Below, in pieces: positions 17,399-26,176 of a DNA stretch of 64,000 bases. Numbering within the stretch: position 1 is the stretch's first letter; every line of letters begins with the position of its first letter. Where the stretch lies: positions 1 to 64,000 of the forward strand of contig LMZR01000006.1 of NCBI GenBank assembly GCA_001567105.1, read 5' to 3'. Made by a program: the position numbers and the translations under genes. Origin of the DNA: Chloroflexi bacterium OLB14. GTDB lineage: Bacteria; Chloroflexota; Anaerolineae; Anaerolineales; Villigracilaceae. The notes under the pieces were generated by a model. That model saw only the letters and a program-made list of their open reading frames with translations. It did not search any database and was not told where the DNA came from.

Positions 17399-17741
17399 TT
17401 AATAAACACCAACAGAAGAATCAACTTGATTTGCAAACGCATCAATCCCACCGCGCACATTGATAACATTTTCATAGCCTTGTTGCATCAACCACATCGT
17501 CACTTGTTTGCTTCTGCTTCCATGATGACAAATCACATAAACAGGATTCTCTTTCTTTTGAATGGATTCTGATAACGCGCTTGTTCCTTCCCTTGCCAAA
17601 CGGCTCATCGGCGTGACCTGCAACCTGCTATCTGCTATTTTGGCTTGGTCTAACTCTGATTCTTCGCGCACATCCAGCAGAATAAATTTTTTCGTCCGAT
17701 TTTAATTTTTTGCCTAATTCAGTGACTGTGATTTCTTTCAT
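17399..17741 (-). CDS. Rhodanese-like sulfurtransferase (frameshifted in this sequence)
   Basis: The gene reads MKEITVTELGKKLKSDEK from the ATG at 17741 (GAGG ribosome-binding site), then continues as FILLDVREESELDQAKI if one base is removed from the T6 run at 17687-17692. The ~113-residue product is a single rhodanese domain: LDVREESE entry, CHHGSRSKQV active-site loop with catalytic Cys, and the GGIDAFANQVD end. It would transfer sulfur or carry persulfide in the cytoplasm. It stands alone between repeats. Without the correction only residues from MREESELD onward are read. Confidence 0.85.
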
Positions 17742-17763
17742 TGATACCTCTTTTTTATTATGC

Positions 17764-17802
17764 TCTCGGTGGCGTCTCGCCGCCGAGGACGGCGGCTTGA
17801 GC
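17764..17802. repeat. GC-rich palindrome, family B
   Basis: Core CGCCGCCGAGGACGGCGG with flanking TCTCGG and TTGAGC. Matches 39737-39762, 8793-8808 and 40846-40870. Confidence 0.65.
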
Positions 17803-17825
17803 AAAAATAATTTACGAATTACGAA

Positions 17826-19961
17826 TTACGATTTACCATTCGCTTTTGTATAAAACTTCTGCACATATTCTTTGACCATGCGTCTAGTAGAAAATTGTGG
17901 AATGACTGTTTTCATGGTGTTCTTCATAAACGTCACCCATTCAGCAGACATTTCTTTGGGGTCGCGGTTGTAATACATAGGAATAATTTTATGTTCAAGT
18001 GTGTGATACAAACTTTCAGCATCAGCGGCATCTTGTGCATCGGTTGATTCGTATGCTTTCTCTTCACCAATAGACCAACCATTATTTCCATTATATGCTT
18101 CACGCCACCAACCATCTAAAATGGAAAAGTTCAAAGCACCATTAATCGCCGCTTTCATACCTGATGTTCCGCTGGCTTCGTAAGGTCTACGCGGCGTGTT
18201 AAGCCACACATCAACACCTTGCACTAAATATCTGGCTAAATTCATTTCATAATCTTCGATGAAAACGATTCTTCCGCCTGTTTCAGCTTTTTTGACTGTC
18301 CGATAAACTTTTTGAATTAACTGCTTGCCTGGCTCATCGGCTGGGTGAGCCTTACCTGCAAAGATAATTTGCACGGGCATGTTAGGGCGATTGATAATAT
18401 CAAGCAAGCGTTCTACTTGAGATAAAACTAAACTAGCACGTTTATACGTTGCAAAACGGCGAGCGAATCCGATAGTGAGAGCATACGGATTAATCAACAC
18501 GCCTGATGAAACCACCTGCACAGGATGAAACCCGCCGTGAGTCCATCTATCACGCACTCTTTCTTTTAAGTAGAAAGATAATTTTCGTTTGAGATGTAAA
18601 TGCGTATTCCATAATTCTGAATCTGGAATCGAATCAATTTTTTCAATTAGGTTTGGGCTATCAAGGTCATCGTACCAATCTGCCCCTAAATATTTTTCAA
18701 GCAAAAGATTCATTCTACGCGCAAGCCAATTGCGTGTGTGAACTCCGTTGGTGACGTGGTCAATAGGAACATCACTTACTTTTTTATCATGCCATAAAAA
18801 CTTCCACATATCGCGTGACACTTCGCCATGTAATTCTGAAACGCCATTGCGTCCGTTAGAGAATTTCAAAGCCAGAATTGGCATAGAAAAAGTTTCAGTA
18901 TGGGCTTGTTGATGTTTAGCAACATTTACAAATTCTTCTCTAGTTAAACCAAGCTCGTGCCAATAGTTTGCAAAATATTTATCCATTAGCCATAATGGAA
19001 ATTCATCATTGCCTGCTGGCACAGGTGTATGCGTGGTGAAAACATTTTGTGAGCGAGTCTGTTCGGCGGCGGATTCAAAAGTTAAACCTGAAGCCACAAG
19101 TTCACGAATCCGCTCTAAGGTCAAGAATGAGGCGTGCCCTTCGTTCATGTGCCAAACTGCGGGGTCATATCCTAATGCTCGTAAAGCGCGAAGTCCGCCG
19201 ATGCCTAATAAAATTTCTTGCATAATGCGGCGATCTAAATCAGACCAATACAAACGCGCGGTTAATAAACGATCATATTCGTTATTGATTTCAACATTTG
19301 AATCTAAAAGATAAAGTGGAATGCGACCGACACGCACTTCCCAAATTTGGGCGTGAATTGTACGGTCTGGAAAATTAAATTGTATGGTGACGGGTTTATT
19401 ATTTTTTTTGACGAGTGCAACAGGCAAATGATTAAATGACAACGGATGATTGAGGGCTTCTTGCCAACCATCTTCGCTGATGCGTTGCGTGAAATATCCT
19501 TGCGCATACATGAAGCCAATGCCAATTAACGGCAAACCTAAATCGGATGCTTCTTTAAGATGATCACCTGCTAACACGCCCAAGCCACCTGAATAAATTG
19601 GAAGCGTTTCATGCAAACCAAATTCCATTGAAAAATATGCAATCGGATTTTTTAATTGCGGATGTGTTTTATGTGACCATGTTTCTTTTTTGAAATATGA
19701 ATCGAAAGTTTCAAACAATGAATCATATAAAGATAAATATTCTTTATCGTTGGCTAATTGATTTAATTTTTCTTTATCAATTTCATTCAGCAAACGAATC
19801 GGGTTGTGACCTAACCTTTCCCATAGGTCATAATCTAAACGCCCAAAGACTCGAGCGGCTTCGGGATGCCACGTCCACCATAAATTTGTAGCCAGTTCGG
19901 CAAGGCGTGCAATTCGTTTTGGTAAATCAAAAGTTTGTGAGGGTGTGGTTAAAAATTCCAT
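17826..19961 (-). CDS. glgP: Alpha-glucan (glycogen/maltodextrin) phosphorylase
   Basis: A 711-residue GT35 phosphorylase of the shorter alpha-glucan type (about 700 rather than 800-850 residues). It releases glucose-1-phosphate from alpha-1,4-glucans and uses PLP. Visible features are the N-terminal NLWWTWHPEAARVF block, PIYSGGLGVLAGDHLKEASD, WHMNEGHASF, TTHTPVPAGNDEF, and the PLP-lysine region EASGTSGMKAAINGALN. No other glycogen gene lies nearby, so it appears standalone. The start at 19961 matches family N-termini; no good Shine-Dalgarno is seen. Confidence 0.95.
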   Translation of the reverse strand: MEFLTTPSQTFDLPKRIARLAELATNLWWTWHPEAARVFGRLDYDLWERLGHNPIRLLNEIDKEKLNQLANDKEYLSLYDSLFETFDSYFKKETWSHKTHPQLKNPIAYFSMEFGLHETLPIYSGGLGVLAGDHLKEASDLGLPLIGIGFMYAQGYFTQRISEDGWQEALNHPLSFNHLPVALVKKNNKPVTIQFNFPDRTIHAQIWEVRVGRIPLYLLDSNVEINNEYDRLLTARLYWSDLDRRIMQEILLGIGGLRALRALGYDPAVWHMNEGHASFLTLERIRELVASGLTFESAAEQTRSQNVFTTHTPVPAGNDEFPLWLMDKYFANYWHELGLTREEFVNVAKHQQAHTETFSMPILALKFSNGRNGVSELHGEVSRDMWKFLWHDKKVSDVPIDHVTNGVHTRNWLARRMNLLLEKYLGADWYDDLDSPNLIEKIDSIPDSELWNTHLHLKRKLSFYLKERVRDRWTHGGFHPVQVVSSGVLINPYALTIGFARRFATYKRASLVLSQVERLLDIINRPNMPVQIIFAGKAHPADEPGKQLIQKVYRTVKKAETGGRIVFIEDYEMNLARYLVQGVDVWLNTPRRPYEASGTSGMKAAINGALNFSILDGWWREAYNGNNGWSIGEEKAYESTDAQDAADAESLYHTLEHKIIPMYYNRDPKEMSAEWVTFMKNTMKTVIPQFSTRRMVKEYVQKFYTKANGKS

Positions 19962-20154
19962 AGCGGGAAATGATACCGTAAAAATTTTAATTTGGTGATT
20001 TTATGAAAGAAAGTTTGTTGAGGGAGGAAACAAAGTTTTTGTTAGAATTTGAAACAACAAAAAAATTCCTGAAACTTTTCTTCTAACTTTGCTAGCAACT
20101 TTAGAAAATAAAGATTTTATTGCCCACATTAATTAATTCAAAAAAATTAACAAA

Positions 20155-20679
20155 TCACAACCCTTTCAAAATTTCAGCGCGTTTCTGCTCATATTCCGTT
20201 TCAGTGATGAGATTTGCATCGCGTAGTTGTTCTAATTCTTTCATACGCTGTAACGTATCTCTTTTATTAGATGTCTCTCCGAATTTTGGGCTAGAAGGTT
20301 TGTTAACATGTGTTGATGATATTTCTGCTATTGCTTCATCAGAAGGCTTGGTTAATTTTTTTATACCCACATAAACTATGGCAAAGAAGATAAAGCCATA
20401 AAAAGTGCCTGTATACAAACTCATGGGAAAGAGACCAATTTCAGTTTTTTCGCCTGTTGTAGTATCTACACAATACCAAGTAAGAGTTGTCACCGTCTCC
20501 ACTGGTGACGGGGTATATACTTCTGTTTCTAACTCCATTTCCCCACGCGGGCAGACTAAAGGTTTGGCAATTCGATTCATAGATGGAAATACCGCGCCAA
20601 ACCCAATAGCAATGGCTGTAATTCCCATAAACCAACACCATAAAAAGATAAAAAACCAACTGGTTCTTCTAATGTTCAT
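20155..20679 (-). CDS. Two-helix membrane protein with SHOCT-like C-terminus
   Basis: A 174-residue protein. Transmembrane segments at ~8-30 and ~85-108 enclose an extracytoplasmic loop of ~55 residues with two Cys. The C-terminal ~30 residues (MKELEQLRDANLITETEYEQKRAEILKGL) match the SHOCT short C-terminal domain pattern. Function of such proteins is unknown. AAAAGG lies upstream of the ATG. Confidence 0.75.
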   Translation of the reverse strand: MNIRRTSWFFIFLWCWFMGITAIAIGFGAVFPSMNRIAKPLVCPRGEMELETEVYTPSPVETVTTLTWYCVDTTTGEKTEIGLFPMSLYTGTFYGFIFFAIVYVGIKKLTKPSDEAIAEISSTHVNKPSSPKFGETSNKRDTLQRMKELEQLRDANLITETEYEQKRAEILKGL

Positions 20680-20980
20680 AATAAATACCTTTTCGGCAAA
20701 TTAGAATTAAATAGATTTCCAAATTTTATATTTCTTATTTTAGCACCTTAAACATCCCCACATATTTCACCTTAATAAATTGTTTAATAAATGGTTTCAA
20801 ATCTTTTTAGCCACGAATTTCGCGGATTTACACGGATTTTTCATTTTCAACCCCTAAACCTTTGTGTTAAGTTCTTAAACAGTCTCTTAAGAGGAGGAGT
20901 TAAGTCATCTCGCAACAAACTCCCCTTCCCAAATGGGAAGGGGCTGGGGGATGGGTCATTTGCAATTTATGTTTGGGGAG
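20680..20980. repeat. Gene-free stretch holding two widespread repeat types
   Basis: GCCACGAATTTCGCGGATTT (from 20811) is a copy of a repeat seen in many bacterial genomes. At ~20922-20958, CTCCCCTTCCC and GGGAAGGGGCTGGGGGATGG form a purine/pyrimidine palindrome related to 33268-33318. No ORF or RNA gene is visible. Confidence 0.6.
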
Positions 20981-21902
20981 TTATAAAGTTTGTTTATAAG
21001 ATTGTTCAATTAAATACATTACAGAATCTAATTCTGATAAATCAGAAAGTTTTGTCTCAGTTGTGCCTGTACCATGATGTCCAATTTTAGAAACATCACG
21101 ACTTAATTTATTTGGGTCATCTAAATCATTATGTAAAATATCAAGCCAAATTTTTAGGCTATTAGATTGAATTTGAACTTCACAAAAATTCTTACCATGT
21201 TTATAACTTAAATACATTTTATTTGGCTTTTCAATAATATCGCCATCACTGTTTAATGCAAAAATCTTTTCACGAAGTGATTCAAAAAGCGTTTTTTACC
21301 TCTTTTGATTTTTCATCTAAGTGATATTCAAGCGTGTATAAAACTTCCTCAACATCTTCTTGATTATCTTCTTCTTTTATCTCTGGCTTATCTTTTTTAG
21401 AGATTTTTTGATTAGTTGTAGCAAAAATTGACTCTAAAAACAGATATTCATTCCCATATTTTCTATACGTCCAGAGTTGAATATTTGCACCAATTCTATT
21501 CACCGCATATTTATCATATTCTGAAAAAGATTCAGCAACCAAAATCAATCTTGGAGCAGACCAATCTATCTCAATATCTTTGCCCAATTTTCCTTGCGCC
21601 GCCAGCGTAAAGTCACCTTTATGGTCAACTAGCCAATCTAAATAAAATAAGCCTTGATTAATTACATTTTCCTTGCCTGTCTTTTTATATTCAACAATTA
21701 CAGGAGTTCCATCTTGGTCAACGCCTAATGTATCAATTCTGCCACGCTGTCTATCGCCTGTAGTAAATTCAGAAGCCACATAGCGAACGCCAAGTAATTC
21801 TTCTAAATTTGCTTCAAACAAATTTTGAAGTTCTTTCTCATTCTTAAAAGAATCTGGCTTAATCTGAAATGTTTTTTGTTGTTTTATTTGATATAGAGGC
21901 AT
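20981..21902 (-). CDS. DUF91-like nuclease domain plus DUF5655 domain (frameshifted in this sequence)
   Basis: Two frames join into ~306 residues if one base is removed from the A5 run at 21284-21288 (…DEKSKEVKNAF then ESLREKIFALNSDG…). The N-terminal domain has a PD-(D/E)XK nuclease pattern: ELLGVRYVASEF, GRIDTLGVDQDGTPVIVEYKK (Asp then E-x-K). This resembles NucS/DUF91. The C-terminal domain (MYLSYKHGKNFCEVQIQ…IGHHGTGTTETKLSDLSEL) resembles DUF5655, which often accompanies such nucleases. It sits beside a toxin-antitoxin pair. The target is unknown; defence or repair are both possible. Confidence 0.78.
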
Positions 21903-21955
21903 AACATTATTCCGTTTATTAAATTATAGATTGCTATTTTTTAGAAAAGTATAAG

Positions 21956-22390
21956 TTATGGTTCAATACTCTTCACCCACTTTACTTTAAAAGGCTTGAG
22001 AGAATTAACCAAGCGAGTATCTGCTGTATACAAATCCACATTCATCCATTCTGCTAGAGCAAGATAATGAGCATCGTAAGTAGCTGACAAATTGTATTCC
22101 ATTGCAATTTCACGAGCGCGGATATGTAACTTGGCTTCATTGACAAGATTAATTGGCAAATCTAATGTAAGTTCTAAAGTTTGCCAAATTGTTTCAGGGG
22201 AAAGTAATTTATTTTTCTGATGTTGATATAAAGCATTAGTCACTTCATAAAACAATAAAGAAGGAGCAATCAAGCGCACTTCTTTTGAAACCCATGTCCC
22301 CCATAATTTTTGTAAAGATTCATTATCAGGCTGTAATACATACCTGACAACTACACTAGCATCAATGCAAATTATTGAAGAGTTGCTCAT
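21956..22390 (-). CDS. vapC: PIN-domain toxin, VapC family
   Basis: A 144-residue PIN-domain ribonuclease starting at the ATG at 22390. Acidic active-site residues are in place: CIDASVVVRY (Asp), FYEVTNAL (Glu), ATYDAHYLALAE (Asp) and YTADTRLV (Asp). The first 29 bases overlap the antitoxin gene, the normal translational coupling. By family it would cleave RNA when freed from its antitoxin; the exact target is unknown. Confidence 0.9.
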   Translation of the reverse strand: MSNSSIICIDASVVVRYVLQPDNESLQKLWGTWVSKEVRLIAPSLLFYEVTNALYQHQKNKLLSPETIWQTLELTLDLPINLVNEAKLHIRAREIAMEYNLSATYDAHYLALAEWMNVDLYTADTRLVNSLKPFKVKWVKSIEP

Positions 22391-22661
22391 CACGCTCTGC
22401 TCTCCCTTGACGGATAATTTCTGCAACATCTGGTAACTTGCGCCCTTTTAATTCAAGCCGAATTTGGCTGTGTAAATTTTCAAGCCGCTTTTGCAAATTA
22501 GCTTGAGTATTTGCTACAATTAATTGGTCGTATGTTTTTTTAGAAATGACAACAACTTCGGCTTTGCCATCTCGTTCAACAATAACAGGCGCAATTTTTG
22601 CCTGCTTCATCACCTGTCCAAAATTGATTCTTGCTTTCGTAGCACTAATTGTCTTATACAT
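22362..22661 (-). CDS. Phd/YefM-type antitoxin partner of VapC
   Basis: A 99-residue protein. The N-terminal ~60 residues match the Phd/YefM DNA-binding fold (ISATKARINFGQVMKQAK… PVIVERDGKAEVVVISKKTYDQL). The charged C-terminus (~65-99) would wrap the toxin. The ribosome-binding site is AGAGG. A palindrome at 22678-22691, just upstream, is the likely operator for autoregulation. Confidence 0.88.
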   Translation of the reverse strand: MYKTISATKARINFGQVMKQAKIAPVIVERDGKAEVVVISKKTYDQLIVANTQANLQKRLENLHSQIRLELKGRKLPDVAEIIRQGRAERDEQLFNNLH

Positions 22662-22677
22662 CTCAACCTCTTCATTA

Positions 22678-22691
22678 ATTAACTAGTTAAT
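22678..22691. promoter_or_regulatory. Candidate operator of the toxin-antitoxin operon
   Basis: Perfect 14-bp palindrome ATTAACTAGTTAAT, 17 bp upstream of the antitoxin start. Confidence 0.55.
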
Positions 22692-22732
22692 CAATTAAAA
22701 ATATACCGCCGAATTGAGAAGTTGTCAAACAA

Positions 22733-22765
22733 AAAACTCCGAAGTCTTAAAAACTTCGGAGTTTT
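22733..22765 (-). terminator. Palindrome (family C) acting as terminator of glyA-gcvT
   Basis: AAAACTCCGAAGT / ACTTCGGAGTTTT followed by a T-rich run on the minus strand, 18 bp after the stop at 22783. Confidence 0.65.
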
Positions 22766-22782
22766 AAAATTCCCTACCCCTC

Positions 22783-25700
22783 CTACAACTTCGCAAACCT
22801 AGACACAACCTTCGCCAAGCCCGCTGGACGATCCATCACGCCGCCTTGATGAATTCCGATAGCAGTGCCTTCTTTAGCATATTCCAAATTCACAAAAGCC
22901 TGACCCGTTAAGAATCGTTCGCTATCAATAGCACAAGAAGTGACGAAACCAATCCGCTCGCCATTTGCGTTAACCACAGGGTCACCATTATGAGCCATGC
23001 GAGTACGTTGCTCATCAAAGCGGAAACGAATCACAACACCTTTACGTTCTTTTTCGCGGGCAACATAAGCATCACGTCCAATAAACCATGGTTTATAAGT
23101 TTTGACGTATGAACCAAAGCCACCTTCCGCCACACCTAAATCTCTTATTGCTGGTCGAGTAGGGGCGAGGTCTTCTCGCCCCGTATCGAGACCAGAAAGA
23201 CCAGAACCCAATCCCATTTCGTGACCATATAACGGCAAACCTGCTTCAGTGCGTAATGAATCTCTTGCGCCCAAGCCAATCGGCTTCACGCCAAAAGACT
23301 CACCCACTTTCAAAATCGTATTCCACAACTCAACAGATTTTTCAGGATGCACAAATAATTCAAACGCCATCTTCTCACCTGTATAACCTGTGCGCGAAAC
23401 GATTAAATCAAAGCCACCAACTACAGCATCACATAACTCAGTGCGTTTTAATTTCATAATGTTTGCACGCGCTTTATCACTTACACCCATGGCAAATAAA
23501 ATATCGCGCGATTTCGGACCTTGCAGAGCGATATCAACTCGCATAGCAGAACCAGCCTTCGGGTCACGCAAGTTGCGGATGTTTGCATCATATCCATAAG
23601 TGCGCGCATAAGGTCTAGCATTATCAATTTTCACTTTGCCATCACGCACCGCTTCAAACCATGCTCGATTTTTATCATCGTTCGATGCATTCACCACCAC
23701 CAAAAAATTATCGAAGCCACGCCGATACACCAACGTATCATCCAACACATCACCATCAGGTGTTAAGAAATGAGTATATAAACTTTCACCAGAAGATAAC
23801 GCGCCACAATCATTTGCACAAATTGCATCAAGGAAAGAAGCCGCATCCGCACCGCGCACATCATACACACCCATGTGGCTCACATCAAACAAACCAGCAT
23901 TTTGGCGCGTTGCTAAATGTTCTTCAAAAATAGATGTATACACCACAGGCATTTCCCAACCTGCAAACGGAACCATTCTTCCACCCAAATCACGATGCGT
24001 TTGATTCAATGCCGTTTTCAATAATGACTCATCAACTGGAGGATTCCATTCAAAAGACGGCAACGCCTCTTTCTTGACCTGCGAATTGATTCCGACATAC
24101 CAAACTTTTTCTTCGCCTGAACTTTTTTCTGCTTTCTGTTTTATAGCCTTCTTTCCATTCGCTACAACAAACGCCCCAGGCATTCGCTTTGTGCTGAAAT
24201 CTTTTTCGCCATTCACATTGAACGACATATATCCATCAGATAAATCTCTTAACCATGTACCAACTACTCCCGCATTTTTAGCAGGCACTTGAATTTGATA
24301 AGTTGTATCATCTACTTTTGCTAACACACCTTTAACTACACCTTTAGGTGTTGCAATAGTTGTCTCTTGTGCTTTGCCTTTTTTCAATGCAGATAAATCA
24401 GATGAAACGGCATAATCTAAAACTTGACGAATGCGTTTACCAGATAATTCAAACACACCTGTTGTAGATTTATCATCAATAAAATAATAATGTGGATATC
24501 CGCTTTTGTTATATTTGAAATCAATCCCAACTGAAGCAGTTAACTTTCTAATTTTCAACTTGGCTTCATTCAACACATTGAAATCAACTTTAGCGCGACG
24601 TTGTTTTCCTTTTTTGACAGTATCTACCGAATGAGGCGCACAGGCTAACAAAACATCCGCCATGATGTTGGCTAATTCACGAGTCTTCTTTTCGTCAAAG
24701 CCACGTTGTGTAATCCACGGTGTTCCCAAACGAATACCTGATGGATCCATAGAATTTTTATCACCAGGAATCGTATTGCGATTTACAACAATGCCTACCA
24801 AATCTAAAATGCGTGAGGCTTGGTCACCGCTTAATCTTGTGCCATCCTCTCCGATAATTTTTGTGCAATCTACATTTACTAAATGTGTATTCGTGCCGCC
24901 AAATGGAACACGCAATCCGCGTTTTTCAAATTGATCTGCCATCGCTTTGGCATTCTTCAAAGTTTGTTCTTGTAATTTTTTGAATTGTTTGGTTTGAGTC
25001 AATTTGAAAGTTAAAGCCAAACCTGCAAACACATTTACATGAGGTCCACCTTGTTCACCAGGGAAAACGGCTTTATCAATTTTCTTGGCAATGCTTGCAT
25101 CAGTTGTCAGCAACACTGCCCCACGCGGACCGTCAATGCTTTTGTGTGTAGTGGACATGACCACATGAGCATATCCAATTGGCGAAGGTACAACGCCTGC
25201 CGCTACTAATCCGCCAATGTGAGAAATATCTGCTAGGAAATATGCACCCACTTCATCTGCAATTTCTCTAAACTTTTTCCAATCTGGCATCCATGAATAT
25301 GAGGAGTAGCCAGCGATTAATAATTTCGGTTTGTGTTCATTGGCTAAGGCTCGAATGGCATCGTAATCTAATTTTTCATTTTCATTAATGGTGTAATGCA
25401 CTGCTTTGAACCATTTTCCACTGCGGTTTACAGATGAGCCATGAGATAAATGCCCACCATGTAATAGGTTTAATCCCATCACTGTATCACCAAGATTTAA
25501 CAAAGCATGATACACAGCATTATTTGCAGGTCCACCAGATAAGGCTTGCACATTGACATAAAGTTGGTCAGCAGTGATTCCATTGGCGGCAAAAGTTTGA
25601 GCAACACGTCTGCGCGCCAATGCTTCGATAGTATCTGCATATTCCACGCCTTTGTAATAACGTGGGTCACTGTTGCGGCGATAATTTGCTAAACGAGCGG

Positions 25701-25932
25701 GATAATCTAAAATTTCGGCATCATCCATCCAGCGTGTATCTTCATCGGGGTAGCCTTCAGCATAAATATTTTGAAAGGCTGAAGATAAGGCTTCACGCAC
25801 TGCCATCGGCGCAGTAGATTCAGAGGCAATCAAAATCAACTTGCGGGCTTGACGTTCTTGCTCAAGCTGGGTTAAGGCGTACACGTCTTTATCTAATTTT
25901 TCTAACGAACCGCGGAATAAATAATCAGGCAT
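22783..25932 (-). CDS. glyA-gcvT: Serine hydroxymethyltransferase - aminomethyltransferase (GcvT) fusion
   Basis: A 1049-residue protein from the ATG at 25932 (GGAGA upstream). Residues ~1-470 are serine hydroxymethyltransferase, with the PLP lysine in STTHKSIDGPRG (Lys ~264). Residues ~480-640 resemble a degraded GcvT N-terminal domain (GVFELSGKRIRQVLDYAVSSDLSALKKG). Residues ~655-1045 are a full GcvT (GGRMVPFAGWEMPV, NAGLFDVSHMG, SRTGYTGE, GLGARDSLR). One chain would join two methylene-tetrahydrofolate steps of glycine and serine metabolism. The GcvT part holds a palindromic repeat in frame between GHEMGLG and GGFGSYV. Other gcv genes are absent here. Confidence 0.93.
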   Translation of the reverse strand: MPDYLFRGSLEKLDKDVYALTQLEQERQARKLILIASESTAPMAVREALSSAFQNIYAEGYPDEDTRWMDDAEILDYPARLANYRRNSDPRYYKGVEYADTIEALARRRVAQTFAANGITADQLYVNVQALSGGPANNAVYHALLNLGDTVMGLNLLHGGHLSHGSSVNRSGKWFKAVHYTINENEKLDYDAIRALANEHKPKLLIAGYSSYSWMPDWKKFREIADEVGAYFLADISHIGGLVAAGVVPSPIGYAHVVMSTTHKSIDGPRGAVLLTTDASIAKKIDKAVFPGEQGGPHVNVFAGLALTFKLTQTKQFKKLQEQTLKNAKAMADQFEKRGLRVPFGGTNTHLVNVDCTKIIGEDGTRLSGDQASRILDLVGIVVNRNTIPGDKNSMDPSGIRLGTPWITQRGFDEKKTRELANIMADVLLACAPHSVDTVKKGKQRRAKVDFNVLNEAKLKIRKLTASVGIDFKYNKSGYPHYYFIDDKSTTGVFELSGKRIRQVLDYAVSSDLSALKKGKAQETTIATPKGVVKGVLAKVDDTTYQIQVPAKNAGVVGTWLRDLSDGYMSFNVNGEKDFSTKRMPGAFVVANGKKAIKQKAEKSSGEEKVWYVGINSQVKKEALPSFEWNPPVDESLLKTALNQTHRDLGGRMVPFAGWEMPVVYTSIFEEHLATRQNAGLFDVSHMGVYDVRGADAASFLDAICANDCGALSSGESLYTHFLTPDGDVLDDTLVYRRGFDNFLVVVNASNDDKNRAWFEAVRDGKVKIDNARPYARTYGYDANIRNLRDPKAGSAMRVDIALQGPKSRDILFAMGVSDKARANIMKLKRTELCDAVVGGFDLIVSRTGYTGEKMAFELFVHPEKSVELWNTILKVGESFGVKPIGLGARDSLRTEAGLPLYGHEMGLGSGLSGLDTGREDLAPTRPAIRDLGVAEGGFGSYVKTYKPWFIGRDAYVAREKERKGVVIRFRFDEQRTRMAHNGDPVVNANGERIGFVTSCAIDSERFLTGQAFVNLEYAKEGTAIGIHQGGVMDRPAGLAKVVSRFAKL
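23152..23194. repeat. Family A palindromic element inside the GcvT coding sequence
   Basis: TGGTCGAGTAGGGGCGAGG … TCGCCCCGTATCGAGACCA. It is translated in the host frame as about 15 residues (SGLDTGREDLAPTRP). Confidence 0.8.
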
Positions 25933-25951
25933 TGAATAGTCTCCTATAAAA

Positions 25952-26009
25952 TATGGATTGCAAGAGCTTGCTCTTGCAATTTCAAACGGCAAGCCGTTTG
26001 ACTCCAAAT
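25952..26009. repeat. Palindromic repeat family D
   Basis: Two adjacent palindromes, TTGCAAGAGCTTGCTCTTGCAA and TCAAACGGCAAGCCGTTTGA, bounded by ATGGA and ACTCC. Same layout as 9563-9620. Confidence 0.65.
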
Positions 26010-26176
26010 ATAATTATCAGCCAAAATAAAAGTTGATGAAACAGAACCAACTTCAAATCATGTCAAGAAGCGGGTTCAGGTCAATTGTAGGGCTTTCAAG
26101 AGGAAGGGTCAAGTCAAAAAAGGATGTATGACCAATGGGGCTTGAAATCTGAGGATAAAGGTTATAAACTAATTTC

